DNA of 64,000 nucleotides from contig CM052357.1 in NCBI GenBank assembly GCA_028551475.1, positions 22,300,451 through 22,364,450 of the forward strand, written 5' to 3'. This DNA comes from Casuarina equisetifolia (lineage: Eukaryota; Streptophyta; Magnoliopsida; Fagales; Casuarinaceae). Under the pieces are notes generated by a model. That model saw only the letters and a list, made by a program, of their open reading frames with translations. It was not told the DNA's origin and searched no databases. Below are positions 1 to 10,330 of this stretch, in pieces (the stretch's first letter is position 1; every line of letters begins with the position of its first letter). The translations under genes and the position numbers were made by a program.

Positions 1-1836
1 GTTTTGAAGATCACAAAGTGCACTATCCTAGAAACCATGAAACCGAAACTTTACGAATGAGAGCCATCAATTTGAGAAGAAACTTCCGTCTTCTATACTC
101 CGAAAGACAGTCATGGGCTACGTCTACGGTAAAGTCGCTACATACAGAGCCTGGAGTTCTTCCCGAGAAAGATAAAAGATTAAAAAAAAAAAAAAAAGCT
201 TCTCTTTTGGATCCGTCAACAAAGCTAGTGATCAATCTGCACGGAAAGTTTGAAGAATGCTTAAAATTTGAGTGTTTTTCAAGCCAAAACAAGCAAATAT
301 TTTCGAAATTTTAGCCGTCAGAGCCGAAATCCATTCCAGAAAAATAAAGGAAAACTAACAAGAGCAACATCAAATAGAAAATCGATAATTTTATCAACTG
401 GATTCTCACAGATACAGGAAATAACAAACTGGGTTGCAAGATGAATACCTGATCAGCTTGGATTACAAGACTCCGTGTCCTCCCAATACGGCTTCAGACT
501 GCACAGTGATTAATGGCGGGCACGTCATCTTCAAAGAGACTTCTGCCCACATCATTATACTTTCTATTTGCTTCGTCTTCTTGTGGAATTCATAGTCAAA
601 GAAAATCAGCTCTCAGTTTATGCTTTTCTTGCGGCAGATCATGAAATGGAGGCACCGAAAACAGGGGGTAGTTCCGCGAGACTTTCCTCGTGTCTAATGG
701 AGAAATTTGCGTGTTATTTTACATCACAACTATTTTATTGATCCTCAGTTCTTGAAGCAACGAGTTTCCCATAAAAAGTAAATGCATCGGACATTTATGG
801 TAGGATCTTACACGCAATAATTTCCTAAGGAGGGGCCTCATGCAGGGGAGGTGGGTCTGGGGAACGATTTGGTTGGTGGACGAATTTGAAAAGTCTTCAC
901 TCTCTGGTTTGTTCATGCACCAGAAAGGACAACCCATGTGTTAAAAAATACAGATGAGAAAGGACAGATTCCTTTCGCTGAGGACAAAGTCTATGACCGA
1001 CATGCTAAAGTGCCATTTGTTTTTTTTATTTTCTGAGGTCTTAGGCTTAGAGTTCCTGTTTAAGGAAATCTTGGGTACTAATAATAGTCTAGGAGCATAT
1101 GGGAGAGATCCTAGTTGCCAGTTTCTGTTTAAAATGACAAACTAATACCACAATTAGTTTGTTTTCTCTTACACATACATTCCTTTCTATGTGTTGTTTT
1201 GTTTTGCATGAAAGAGGTTAGCGGCAATGGGCCTTTCTTCTGTCCAATTTATTTTCTGTATAGTATATAAAGGGCTTCAAACTGTGGGCTACCTTAAAGT
1301 AGAACCTAGTTTTCCAAGTTGAATCTTGTAGGCAGCAAAAGCTGCAGTGTTTCCCACCAAAAGATTTCGGAATGGGCATGGTGACCCAAGCCTAGAAATT
1401 AAGGAGGTGTCTTTCCTGAATGCCTCTGCTTGGCCCAAAGATTGAGCCTTTCGGTGAATCCTTCTTACTGCTGAATATTGTGCCTTTTTAGCAATGGAAA
1501 GGAAAGGTATTTACTGTTTTAACCACCCGGAGATGTGGTTTTTTATTTTTTTTAACTGTCACATTCATTATACAGATTGGGGCATCATCAAAATAAATCA
1601 CTTACATTTTATATTTGTTAATAACATTACTTAAACAAATACACAGATTTATTTATCAGGATATGAACGTGACAGAGGTTGAATTTAGTCACCCCGTCTC
1701 ATAAGGGGTTTACAACAGTGAAGTAAAATGCCCCTTGGCTAGAATAAGTGGTCATTAGATTTGATGACCCGACTATAGATACAGCCAACAACAACATTAG
1801 ATCTAAACCCTCTCTGGGTTTACTTCAATGGAATGT
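1..1836. other. intergenic, no recognised gene
   Basis: I see no gene I can name here. Short open frames exist on both strands (for example 18-314 plus and 719-937 minus), but none shows a family motif, and the first contains a translated A-run (about 181-197). The 540-720 stretch is less AT-rich than its surroundings and could be exon remnant or UTR, but neither strand gives a recognisable protein. The last part, up to the GASA stop codon at 1837, is probably the 3' UTR and downstream region of that gene. Confidence 0.5.
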
Positions 1837-2901
1837 TTAAGGGCATTTGGGTCCTCCGCGCTTGGTCTTCCAGTTGTTGTAACAAGGGCAGACAGCCTTG
1901 TTCCCATAGTAGCCTGGAGGAACGCAGAGGCACTTGGCGCAGCACTTCTGGCAGTAGAACATGCATGGTTTGTGGTACTGCGTCTGGCTACATCTTCTAG
2001 AGCATTGTGATGGGCATTCTGATCATTTTATTATAAGAGTTCAACATCAAAAAATTAACATTTCTGTTTTGGGCTCGTAGGTCCATAATAGACTTGGCAT
2101 GAGGATTTAAGTTATGAATAATATTCAAATAAAATGAATTAAAATTAATTTTCAAGTTTAATTTTTTTAACTTAAAGTGATTAAAGCACATGATAAGTAA
2201 TACACGTTACTGTGGGCGCAAAGGGGGTTGTTGGTGTTGGCAACAAAACGGGGTGAGTTGTTATGGGCTTTCGGGGTTGTGGTAGTCTTAGACTTATGAG
2301 GTCTTATGTTGGTGATAATATTCAAATGAAATATGATGAAATTAACCTTTAAGTTTAAGTCCTTTGACTCAATACTTAGACACATAAAAAATTCCTTTCT
2401 AAAAGAAATTATAGCATCTTTCGCCTGCAAGCTGTTAGACTTCTCAAACTTTTGCTATCAGTTGTAGCGGGGGAAAGTTTTCTTTGGCAGAAGGTCATGG
2501 TTCAGAAAGCAGAAACTTTCCAACAAGTTCCCTTAAATCGTTGTAAGAGTCAAAGTTCACTACAATGAAACATTTCTAAAGAAAAGAGCATTCTATGGAT
2601 GAACTTACGGTTGCTCTTAAGGCTTCCAGTTCCATACCCCCCCTGAAAAACATATATATCCAGTCAAATTATGGACACGCAGAGAAAGAAATTATCAGAG
2701 TAGAAGGAGAAGCTCACACTGTTCGGGTGGTACTGGGATTCTTCTGCCATTGCCTACAAAGAGAGAAGAAAGTTAACGAAAACTGACATTATCAAAGCGT
2801 TTGTGCCTGGTGATGACCAGAGGGAAACTTACCAGGGTCGAGACAATGGAGGTAGCAAGGAGAGCAAGAAGAAGAATGCAGATAAGCTTGGTCATGTTCA
2901 T
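1837..2901 (-). CDS. GASA/Snakin gibberellin-regulated cysteine-rich peptide, 4 exons
   Basis: Exons on the minus strand are 2833-2901, 2718-2753, 2609-2642 and 1837-2018. All three introns are GT-AG and the frame stays open, giving 106 residues. Residues 1 to about 26 form a hydrophobic signal peptide (MTKLICILLLALLAT then AMA), so the product should be secreted. A short variable spacer follows, then a C-terminal 60-residue GASA domain with the family's twelve cysteines. It includes QTQYHKPCMF, CQKCCAKCLCVPPGYYGNK and the ending WKTKRGGPKCP. I chose the first ATG (2901); an in-frame ATG two codons later (2895) is also possible. Introns are 79, 75 and 590 bp, and the intron pattern is usual for the family. 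GASA peptides act in the apoplast in hormone-regulated growth, redox balance and antimicrobial defence. The domain is closest in feel to the GASA4/GASA6/RSI-1 group, but I cannot give a precise orthologue. Confidence 0.95.
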
Positions 2902-2956
2902 CACTACAAGTTTCTTGGGCACTGTAAGGCTTAACTCAGAGTGTAAGCCAGTCGTG

Positions 2957-2968
2957 GCTATAAATAAC
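2957..2968 (-). promoter_or_regulatory. TATA box of the GASA gene
   Basis: The minus strand reads TTATTTATAG about 60 bases upstream of the first ATG of the GASA gene. That spacing fits a start site near 2930 and a short leader of about 30 bases. Position and sequence support it; no transcript data are available. Confidence 0.55.
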
Positions 2969-5900
2969 CTTTTTGAGGGGCAGTCCTGCAGGTGGGAAAA
3001 CGTAATCTATTCCTACTCTTATTACATTACTTACTAAACAAAAGTTCCTGTTTGATACCTTTTCCTGCTAGAGATTTGTGCCTTGATTGGGTTTAATTTA
3101 ATCTCTAACTCTCAATTTAGGGGTTTTTATTCTAATTTTACTGGTTTTCTGCAGTTTGATAGTTTGATACAGTAAAGTTTATAATGTTAAAATTAAGAAA
3201 TATATAAAAATACTAATATATAAAGAGAATATGTAACTAAAATATTAATAATATAAAAAACTCATCTCATTAGAAAGAAAACATAGTATAAAAATAAATA
3301 AAAATTATAAATTTTCAAAGTGTAATAGTTCAGAAACAATGCATATTACAATGATAATCTCTTTTGATTTTCTTAAAATAACGTGATGAAAATTTTCAAG
3401 AGGGTTTCTTGTGATGGAACAGGCAGTATACGGTCCCACAAATAGACAAGCCTAGCCAATCAGATCAAAGAAGACAAGAGCTTGGAAAGGATAAGAGATT
3501 TGCTCGTCAAGAAAAATAAGGTGAGAAATAGTTGCCCTACGCGTAGTGCACACTACAGTTGAGCCCATCAATCATCGCAGAGTCGAACTGTATTCATGGA
3601 GTGATCGCAGCCGGAGGGAATCTGACGTGGGAAGATCTGCTGGGGGAGCAGAGAAGCAACTTATGGAGTTTGGGGTAGACAATAATGGGTGATAATTATT
3701 GGGGGAGAGTGGAGGTGGTTCAGCCATATGCGGCCATCTGAGCTGAGCACATGGATCTCCCGATGCTCCGAAACGACAGCAGCGAACCTTTTGCTGTAAC
3801 CCATACGTTCCTGTCTATTTGTGTTTCCCATGGCCATGTTGAGCTCATGTCGTCTCTTTTTGGGCCCCCTTTTCTTCCTCTTTGTCGGTCCTTTGTGTTA
3901 GGAATGTCATAAAACTTCCAAGTTAAAGTTATAAGTTGCTTTTCTTTTTAGATTATGAAACGTAATATTAGAATATCTTATGTTACTTATAAATTTAACT
4001 TGATTACAAACGAAGATGAGTATTGGGTGACGCTCAAAGCAATGAGAAGTTGATTCAGGGGAAGGAGAGTGAGTTTCTTATGCAGAAAACTGAGAGAAGT
4101 TACATGTAATCCGAGCGAATGTTGTGTTCTGAATGGTAAAAACAGGAGGAACTGTGTCTTTATCCGATTCTTGAGCTGCCTTTCTTGTTTTGGTTGCGGG
4201 CTTCTGTTGGGTCATCATCATACGTTGTCCTGTCAGATAGGCCTGAGATTCGAACTTAAACCAAAATTGGAGTGGACCATTCGGGGACGAGAAAGTCGTC
4301 CCCATGACCATCAGTGACCAAAAAGAGAGGTGGAGAATCCTAGTATATTCACAGGCTCTATTTATTGGTGTCTCTGCAAGGACATTGTTATGCAATGGGC
4401 TTGCATCAGAGCAAATTGTTCCTTCTGAAACCACTATAAATGCACAAACCCTGATCCAAAAAGGGGGACATCAAGAATAGTCTACCCACTACTGAAATGA
4501 AAACACACTTCTTTTCAACAGGTGCATCTTCTTTTTTCATTTTTTCCTATAATCAATTGATAGACCCTTTTCGCTTTTGGTAATGCTTTGGTCCCAATAT
4601 GTGTCATGTTGTTAGTCTTCTCGTTACTTATCATAATTCCCAAGTTACTTCACGCCAGCTGAATGGAATAAAGCATAGGTATGGGGTCCTACTAACTTCT
4701 GTGGACCTACTTACCTGTATTTTTGGATTTCAAATACGAACTAGGTCTAGTTGTACTTTTTTGTTCTTTATATTTCTGTGGGCTACTTCTCACCTCTTTC
4801 TGTTGGTACCTTGTTGTTTCAGCTGGAACACCTTTTTTGAGGTTGCTTTTTCCCCATGGAAGCTCGCGTGGAGTTTGAGTGGTTAGCTAGGAGGAAAAAA
4901 GAGGTCTGAGGCCGCGACAGTACCAATGAGGAAGAAAGATGAAGGGGCCAGACTCCGGACCAGATATCATATAACACCAAGTAATCTTCCGCAGAAAAGT
5001 ACTTTGGGAACTCTTTCAATCAATCTAAGGGTCAGTGACCCTTGATAAGGAGATTACTTATTTGGCCAGTCATCACCTTTACTGAAAACTGCTGAACTTT
5101 AGGGTAAAGGCTGAGTTAGTGGTGTAATTTAAATCTTGTACAGATTTGTTACTTAATGTTGTTGAAAATGGTGTAAGATAAATCTTATTTTATTTAAATT
5201 TTGTTTGATAGTATTTTCTTCTTCATAAGAAAGAAAGATCCAATATTTCCTAACATCATATTATAATTTAAGTTCAAGTACAGTATTCATTCATTTGTAA
5301 ACAAAGACTTTTATAAAAATATTTTCCTATACTTGAGATAATTGGACATGTTAGGAATAATATGGTATGCATTTTTTATTACTTAAATTTTATATGAGAA
5401 TCTTCCATATACAAAAGAAAGACTATATTTTTAACTTTTAAATAAGGATGAACTTTTTAATGCTACTCTCTTTGATCCTAAACCAAATATGTTACTCTAT
5501 ATCTTCGAGTCCAAAGTTATCAAACAACCAAGAAAAGTGTTGGAGCTAAGTTTAATCATTACTTGACTACCTACATGGGGTGGTCCTTTAGACTTGTAGT
5601 ACCCTTTACGCCTGATGTTTGGGTGGTGAAGGATAAGAGGTCTGTGTCATGTAAACCATAAACTGGTGGGGTAGAACAAAAGTCTTACAGGAAAAATGTC
5701 AATGGATGGTGGGAATGGAAGAGTACGTTTGCAAGTTCCTGCTTATTGATCATTCCTGGCACGGAAGAAGGAAGCCGTTTCTTGTTAAGTAAATCGGTTC
5801 AACTGGCTAAGAGCGAAAAGCCAACTGAGAAATAATTTGGAAAACTCGACAAAATGGTTTTTGAAACAGCTACGAAACGATTGATTTTCTTGGGAGATTC

Positions 5901-7733
5901 CTTCTTACATTCTAGAAACTGGGATTACAAATATATAAACACCATCCATGCTGCTATCTGGTTCACCATTGCATATTCATATGGTAAGAGGACCAGCAGA
6001 CAAGAAGACAATCTATTGAAAACAATTTCTAGAAACAGTCGTGTGCATCTTTGAAATCTAATCTGGATGTTTCTTCTTGTATTGCGATCGATCTGGAGGT
6101 GGGTCACCAAAACATCTGGGTACTACAACATCAGTTACACTACAACTATTGAAAATTTGGTTGGTTGAAACAAAGCCACCAAAGCATTTTGACTCGAAAA
6201 ATACTAGTGGGAGACAGAAACTTATTGCTTATAATGTAGATAGAAATAACAAATAGAAAGATATCTTTAAGACTTCGAATCGCATATTGCTGTGAGTGAC
6301 CCCAATACATCTAGTCAACCCCAATACGTCTAGCTTGACGCAACAGATCACTTTTTCTTGTCGCAATGCTTTTATTGTAGCACTTTGATGCAGCAGAACA
6401 CAGTCTTCTATGTTCTGCTGAACATATTTGGTATATCTATAAATCCAAACTCGAAATCCAGTTTTGACATTACTTAGTTCATGTAAATGCTTGGGTCAAA
6501 GGGGAAATTTGTAGATTTGAAAGAGTCCAGACATCTCATGGAAAAGATATAAAGAACAGCTTCCACTTCAACTAATTCATGCCATACTTTGTTGGTAACC
6601 TTCTTTACCATTCCTTTCTTTTCTGATCAATTCCAGAGATCACACAACATTAAGTACAGTCTGAGCTTAGTAGCCTTTAGGCAACTTGTGGGCCATTTCT
6701 GGATATGACATTCCAAAGTGGAAATGATTGTTGCAAAGAGAAACTAAATTTATCATAAATGTTCCCCCGCCCCCCTCCCCCAAATCTCGGGCTTCCAGGA
6801 AATATGAAGAACTTACCAAATGCCTCGTCGAGAGCTAGCCTGAGTCTCCAACCTGTCATTGCTGCATATTCTTTAAACTCAAACAGCAGTAATTTCAGTT
6901 TTATGTAGAGGAAAGGAACCGAGGAAAGATGCAATCAAGACCGCTATGCCCGAACAGCAAGCTAATTAGTTGCACTCCTTTGCTTTCAATCAAGCGAAGA
7001 AAATTCTAATTCCATATTGTATCAAGAACATGTATTAGTAAGTACTTCCTTTTGTTTCAACAAAGTAATTTGGGTGAAGTAAATATTCAGTTTTAGGGCC
7101 TTGGTTGCATTCGAAGAACAAGAACACCATATTATTAGACTACTTCAAAAACAAAAAGAACCCATCAGGCGATTCATGCATCTTGAACAACAAAATATGA
7201 AAGAAAGAATTACAATATGCCAAGAACGCTATATACTTTGCAAATCACTCATCCATGGTTTCGGAACCTCTACGCTTGTTGAATTGCAACCGTACGAGTT
7301 CAGAGACTGAAGATTGCAATAGCGTTTGTTTTTTGTGGCTGAAATGGAAATCTCCATCCCTTTCTGCCTTTTATTTTCTTCAAATGCATCTTATCAAGAG
7401 ACAGCACACCTAATTGTCTGATGTTCTATTAATTATTTTCACAAAAAGAATAGTTATAGCCTCAGAATTTTGGTCCCCCTTTTCTCTTGCATCCTAGAAC
7501 TTGGCTTAGAATGATAAGAGAAACAAGGTGGAAAAGAATGATGACAAGGAGGAAAATTTCCAGGATTGCTTTGAAGAACAAAGTACTTGAAGTTTGATTT
7601 CTGAATATCTTAACCATCAAAAGCAGAGTACTGAAACTTCTGATATTGTCTTACAAAAGAGTCATATCTGTTGATGAAGATGAAAAATTTCACACGAAAT
7701 ACTTTCTCTCTATTCACACTTTAGCAGAGAATT
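2969..7733. other. intergenic, no recognised gene
   Basis: This AT-rich stretch lies between the GASA promoter and the mini zinc finger gene. Several open frames exist but none has a recognisable domain. The longest is 118 codons on the minus strand (4078-4434), which matches no family I know. Near 6830 the minus strand has an exon-like piece (MTGWRLRLALDEAF) followed by a GTAAGT donor-like site, but no partner exon is evident. 3170-3340 and 5100-5520 are very AT-rich. 7320-7733 probably holds the 3' UTR and downstream region of the mini zinc finger gene. Confidence 0.45.
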
Positions 7734-8018
7734 TTAAGGACAGGATCTAGGCGGAGAGTATTCGCAAACTACCTCGGTTTCCACTTCCCTTCTGTGGAAA
7801 TTCCGGTGGCAGCCGCAAGCGGCGCACGTAAGCGCACCATTTGTACCCTCCTGAGTGCTGGCCATGAACTCTCTGCAACCATCCACAGCATAGCCTCCAA
7901 GATTTGCCGCGTGATTCTTTTGGCACTCGGCGTAACGCACAGTTCTAACCACTGAAGACGAAGTACTAGAGCTTCTCCAGGAGCATTCTTTTTTTGGAAC
8001 TACTTGGCGTTTCTTCAT
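7734..8018 (-). CDS. mini zinc finger protein (MIF-type, ZF-HD dimerisation domain only)
   Basis: This is a single-exon gene of 94 codons. The N-terminus is basic and serine-rich (residues 1-25). Residues about 26-80 form the zinc-finger-homeodomain dimerisation domain: [21 protein letters not shown], then [17 protein letters not shown]. The expected zinc ligands are present (Cys32, His36, Cys48, Cys65, Cys68, Cys70, His71, His75 by count). No homeodomain follows, and the full length matches the plant MIF1-3 family of roughly 80-100 residues. MIF proteins bind ZF-HD transcription factors and form inactive heterodimers. Through this they modulate hormone responses and floral meristem termination. 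Being intronless is normal for the family. I cannot tell MIF2 from MIF1 or MIF3. Confidence 0.95.
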   Translation of the reverse strand: MKKRQVVPKKECSWRSSSTSSSVVRTVRYAECQKNHAANLGGYAVDGCREFMASTQEGTNGALTCAACGCHRNFHRREVETEVVCEYSPPRSCP

Positions 8019-8148
8019 TCTTCAAAACCCTAACTCCAGAACCCCAATTCTTTGCTCTTTATGTTCGATGCAATGGCTGCCCGGAGTTCTTGGACCACTT
8101 GGGTTCATCCACAAAAGCAAGTGGAAGAAAAGGATAGCTACTTTGGTG

Positions 8149-8185
8149 CCTAACCCTAACCCTAGCTAGTACGCATATTTATATG
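8149..8185 (-). promoter_or_regulatory. core promoter of the MIF gene: TATA box and telo-box-like repeat
   Basis: On the minus strand CATATAAATATG (8174-8185) is a good TATA box, predicting transcription start near 8145. Just downstream, 8149-8165 contains a short run of CCCTAA units on the plus strand (TTAGGG on the sense strand), which resembles an interstitial telomere motif or plant telo-box. The leader would be about 125 bases. The TATA call rests on sequence and spacing; any telo-box function is inference. Confidence 0.55.
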
Positions 8186-8333
8186 GCTGACTGGTTTACC
8201 ACAAAAGATATTTTACCATTTTTTCCATATCCCATGTTTCACTCGGTAGGGAAAGAGTGACCCTGAATTTTTATTTGTCAACCAATGAGGAAGAACTACG
8301 TCGCTGAACTGGGCCGATCCCTCCACTACTATT

Positions 8334-8437
8334 TCAACAAAGTAGAAGAAAGTAGGTCACACGATAACATGTTTGCTTGTACTCTCTCAACAAAGTAGAA
8401 CAAAGTAGAAGAAAGTAGGTCACACGATAACATGTTT
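8334..8437. repeat. direct repeat of about 40 bp upstream of the MIF gene
   Basis: A block of about 38-41 bp occurs at 8334-8374 and again at about 8399-8437. A further short partial copy of its first part lies just before the second block. The copies are almost identical, pointing to a recent local duplication. It lies 150-260 bp upstream of the MIF TATA box, so it duplicates whatever promoter-proximal sites the unit carries. Confidence 0.9.
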
Positions 8438-8445
8438 CCTTTTAC

Positions 8446-9780
8446 AAGCGTGAACAAAGCATGCCCCATGATTCAACGTGGCACGCTTTGATCACTAGCA
8501 GGACCAGTAATTGTGATTTAACGGGAAATCAATTGTCCTTCGAAAGCCAGAGAAACCCAGAATAGTTTTCCGAATTGATATTTCAACTGCCTTGGAAACC
8601 ATAAACCAATAAGGGTAATGCAAAGTTTGCAAAGTTAGGACTCAACTTTAATTTAATTACGTAGATCACTGATTAAACGTGAGTACAGTGGGTGTCTAAG
8701 CTGGATTGTCAATATACATATATGCGGGTCCAAGCAGTACCTAAAAGGCAGGTTTCTATGGCCCTTTTGGACTGTGACAACAACTCTTGTCCATGTTCTT
8801 CAGGTTCTAATAATTAAGAGCACTGCCTTTCAACAGAAATGAGACGCTCTTCAAGCCGATCAACAAGCCAAGATGACGTTTGCTTACGATTCTAATGAAG
8901 TTTTAGTATAAAAAACAGACGTTTTACTTGTCCAAAAAAAAAGAAAAAAGAAAAAAGAAAAAAGAAAAAAGAGAAGGAAAAAAAAAACCAAAAAACAAAA
9001 CAAAAATAAAGAGAAGATGTTTTTCCTGGTAGTGGGTGGATATACAGATATACATATGTACAGATGCGAATTTGTTCGATGTTGAAAGGTTGGACTTGAG
9101 GTCTCTAATGGAGCCACCAATGATGGATGCAAACACAGGCATGCGAAGCCTCCACCATGACAAAGTGAGGAACAAGGAAGGGACAAACAGAAAATGGACC
9201 ATTAACATGTGTTTATTTATAGGCATACATGTTCCACCTTACAAAAGGGTGGAGGGACACAAACGCGTGGTTGCCAATCAGAAACGTGCATATAAAATTT
9301 CATATTCCTGTTTCAGCCAAACTCGATGTCTAAAGCAATCCATTTAATAATCGTTCCATTATCAAACAACAAGAAGTAACCGAGAAAGGTTATACCGAAT
9401 TTGCATCCTTTAAAAGGGCAATGGAACTCATCAAATCAATCCAAACCTCTACTTTTGTGCATATTCTGCGCAGTCTAGAACTTGTTTTTATTGGTATGTG
9501 ATTTTGCAGATAGCTGTTGTGTTCCTCTGACAAGTGCTTCTTTAAGGGGAGGGTGGAGGTGGGGCTCGCAAATGATCTACCTTTCGTTGTCAAGAAATTT
9601 TTTTCTCCTTTGGTATGTAAAGTCGCTTTCTTGTTCAAGGTGCTTTTCGTAGCTAAATAGACAATGCTGTGAACCGCTTTATACGGCTCTTATCGCTGTG
9701 GTTGAGGAATAATCAAGTCATATGTACTGAACTTGGACACAATTTCTATGTACTTCCCTGTCAGATGATAGATAAAGAAG
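8446..9780. other. intergenic with purine-rich simple repeat
   Basis: No gene is recognised. 8934-8990 is an A-rich array of AAAAAG-type units. The open frames around 9036-9347 (plus) and 8884-9226 (minus) overlap each other and partly read through that simple repeat, so I do not accept them as genes. Confidence 0.5.
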
Positions 9781-9785
9781 AGAAA

Positions 9786-9820
9786 GGGAAGAACGTTCCA
9801 TTTTAAGGAAGAACGTTCCA
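9786..9820. promoter_or_regulatory. paired heat-shock-element-like palindromes
   Basis: GAACGTTC occurs at 9791-9798 and again at 9811-9818, each inside the same 14-base context (GGAAGAACGTTCCA), with a 20-bp period. GAAnnTTC is the core of a heat-shock element, and adjacent inverted GAA units are what trimeric heat-shock factor binds. No gene start is recognised nearby, so function is inference; it may be a chance tandem duplication. Confidence 0.35.
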
Positions 9821-10049
9821 TATTACTAATCGTTTGCTTAAGTACAACAACTTTTTGCTTGGAGTTTATTCAGTTTTGTGATTGTTTATTCAAGACCTAT
9901 CTTGGAGCTTCTGGTTTCTTTGGCTTTTTTTTTTTTTAAATGTTTGTTCAGCAAATTCTTATTTATTTAACTACAAACAATTACATTTATAATTCATAAC
10001 CATATTCAATCAATCACTGTCAGGGACTGCAGCGGAAATGTATAGTACA

Positions 10050-10330
10050 AAGATGCAATGCTGTGATGGAAAATATCCTCATATTTTGGATAGGGGAATG
10101 TTTCATCAAGAAAACCTAACATATTGCGGGTCCGAAGGATGTTCCCAATTTGACGGCCCCAAGGATCATAAGTAGAGTTGTTAATAAGGTGGTGAGAGTT
10201 AACACAGCTGCTTTGGACGTCCAGGATAGATAGGGGAGAGGAACTCCAAATGGCAAAGGAATTGGGTCAGTCGTGTTTGTATAACCCAATTCAAACCCCC
10301 GTTTGTTGGATTATTACGTAAGCTAATAGT
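10050..10330 (-). mobile_element. possible Ty1/copia gag remnant (fossil)
   Basis: Part of the minus strand resembles the N-terminal region of copia-type gag, with an LGFLD motif like the usual LGFLDGT. The similarity is short and there are no LTRs or other parts around it. It is a small broken scrap of old age; the family call is tentative. Confidence 0.3.

Noticed and set aside
4078-4434. 118-codon minus-strand open frame as a gene
   Set aside because: It has no recognisable domain and no supporting promoter or intron structure, and an overlapping open frame runs on the other strand.
8884-9226. Minus-strand frames of about 100 codons as small membrane proteins
   Set aside because: Their Phe/Leu-rich part is a translated A-rich simple repeat (8934-8990).
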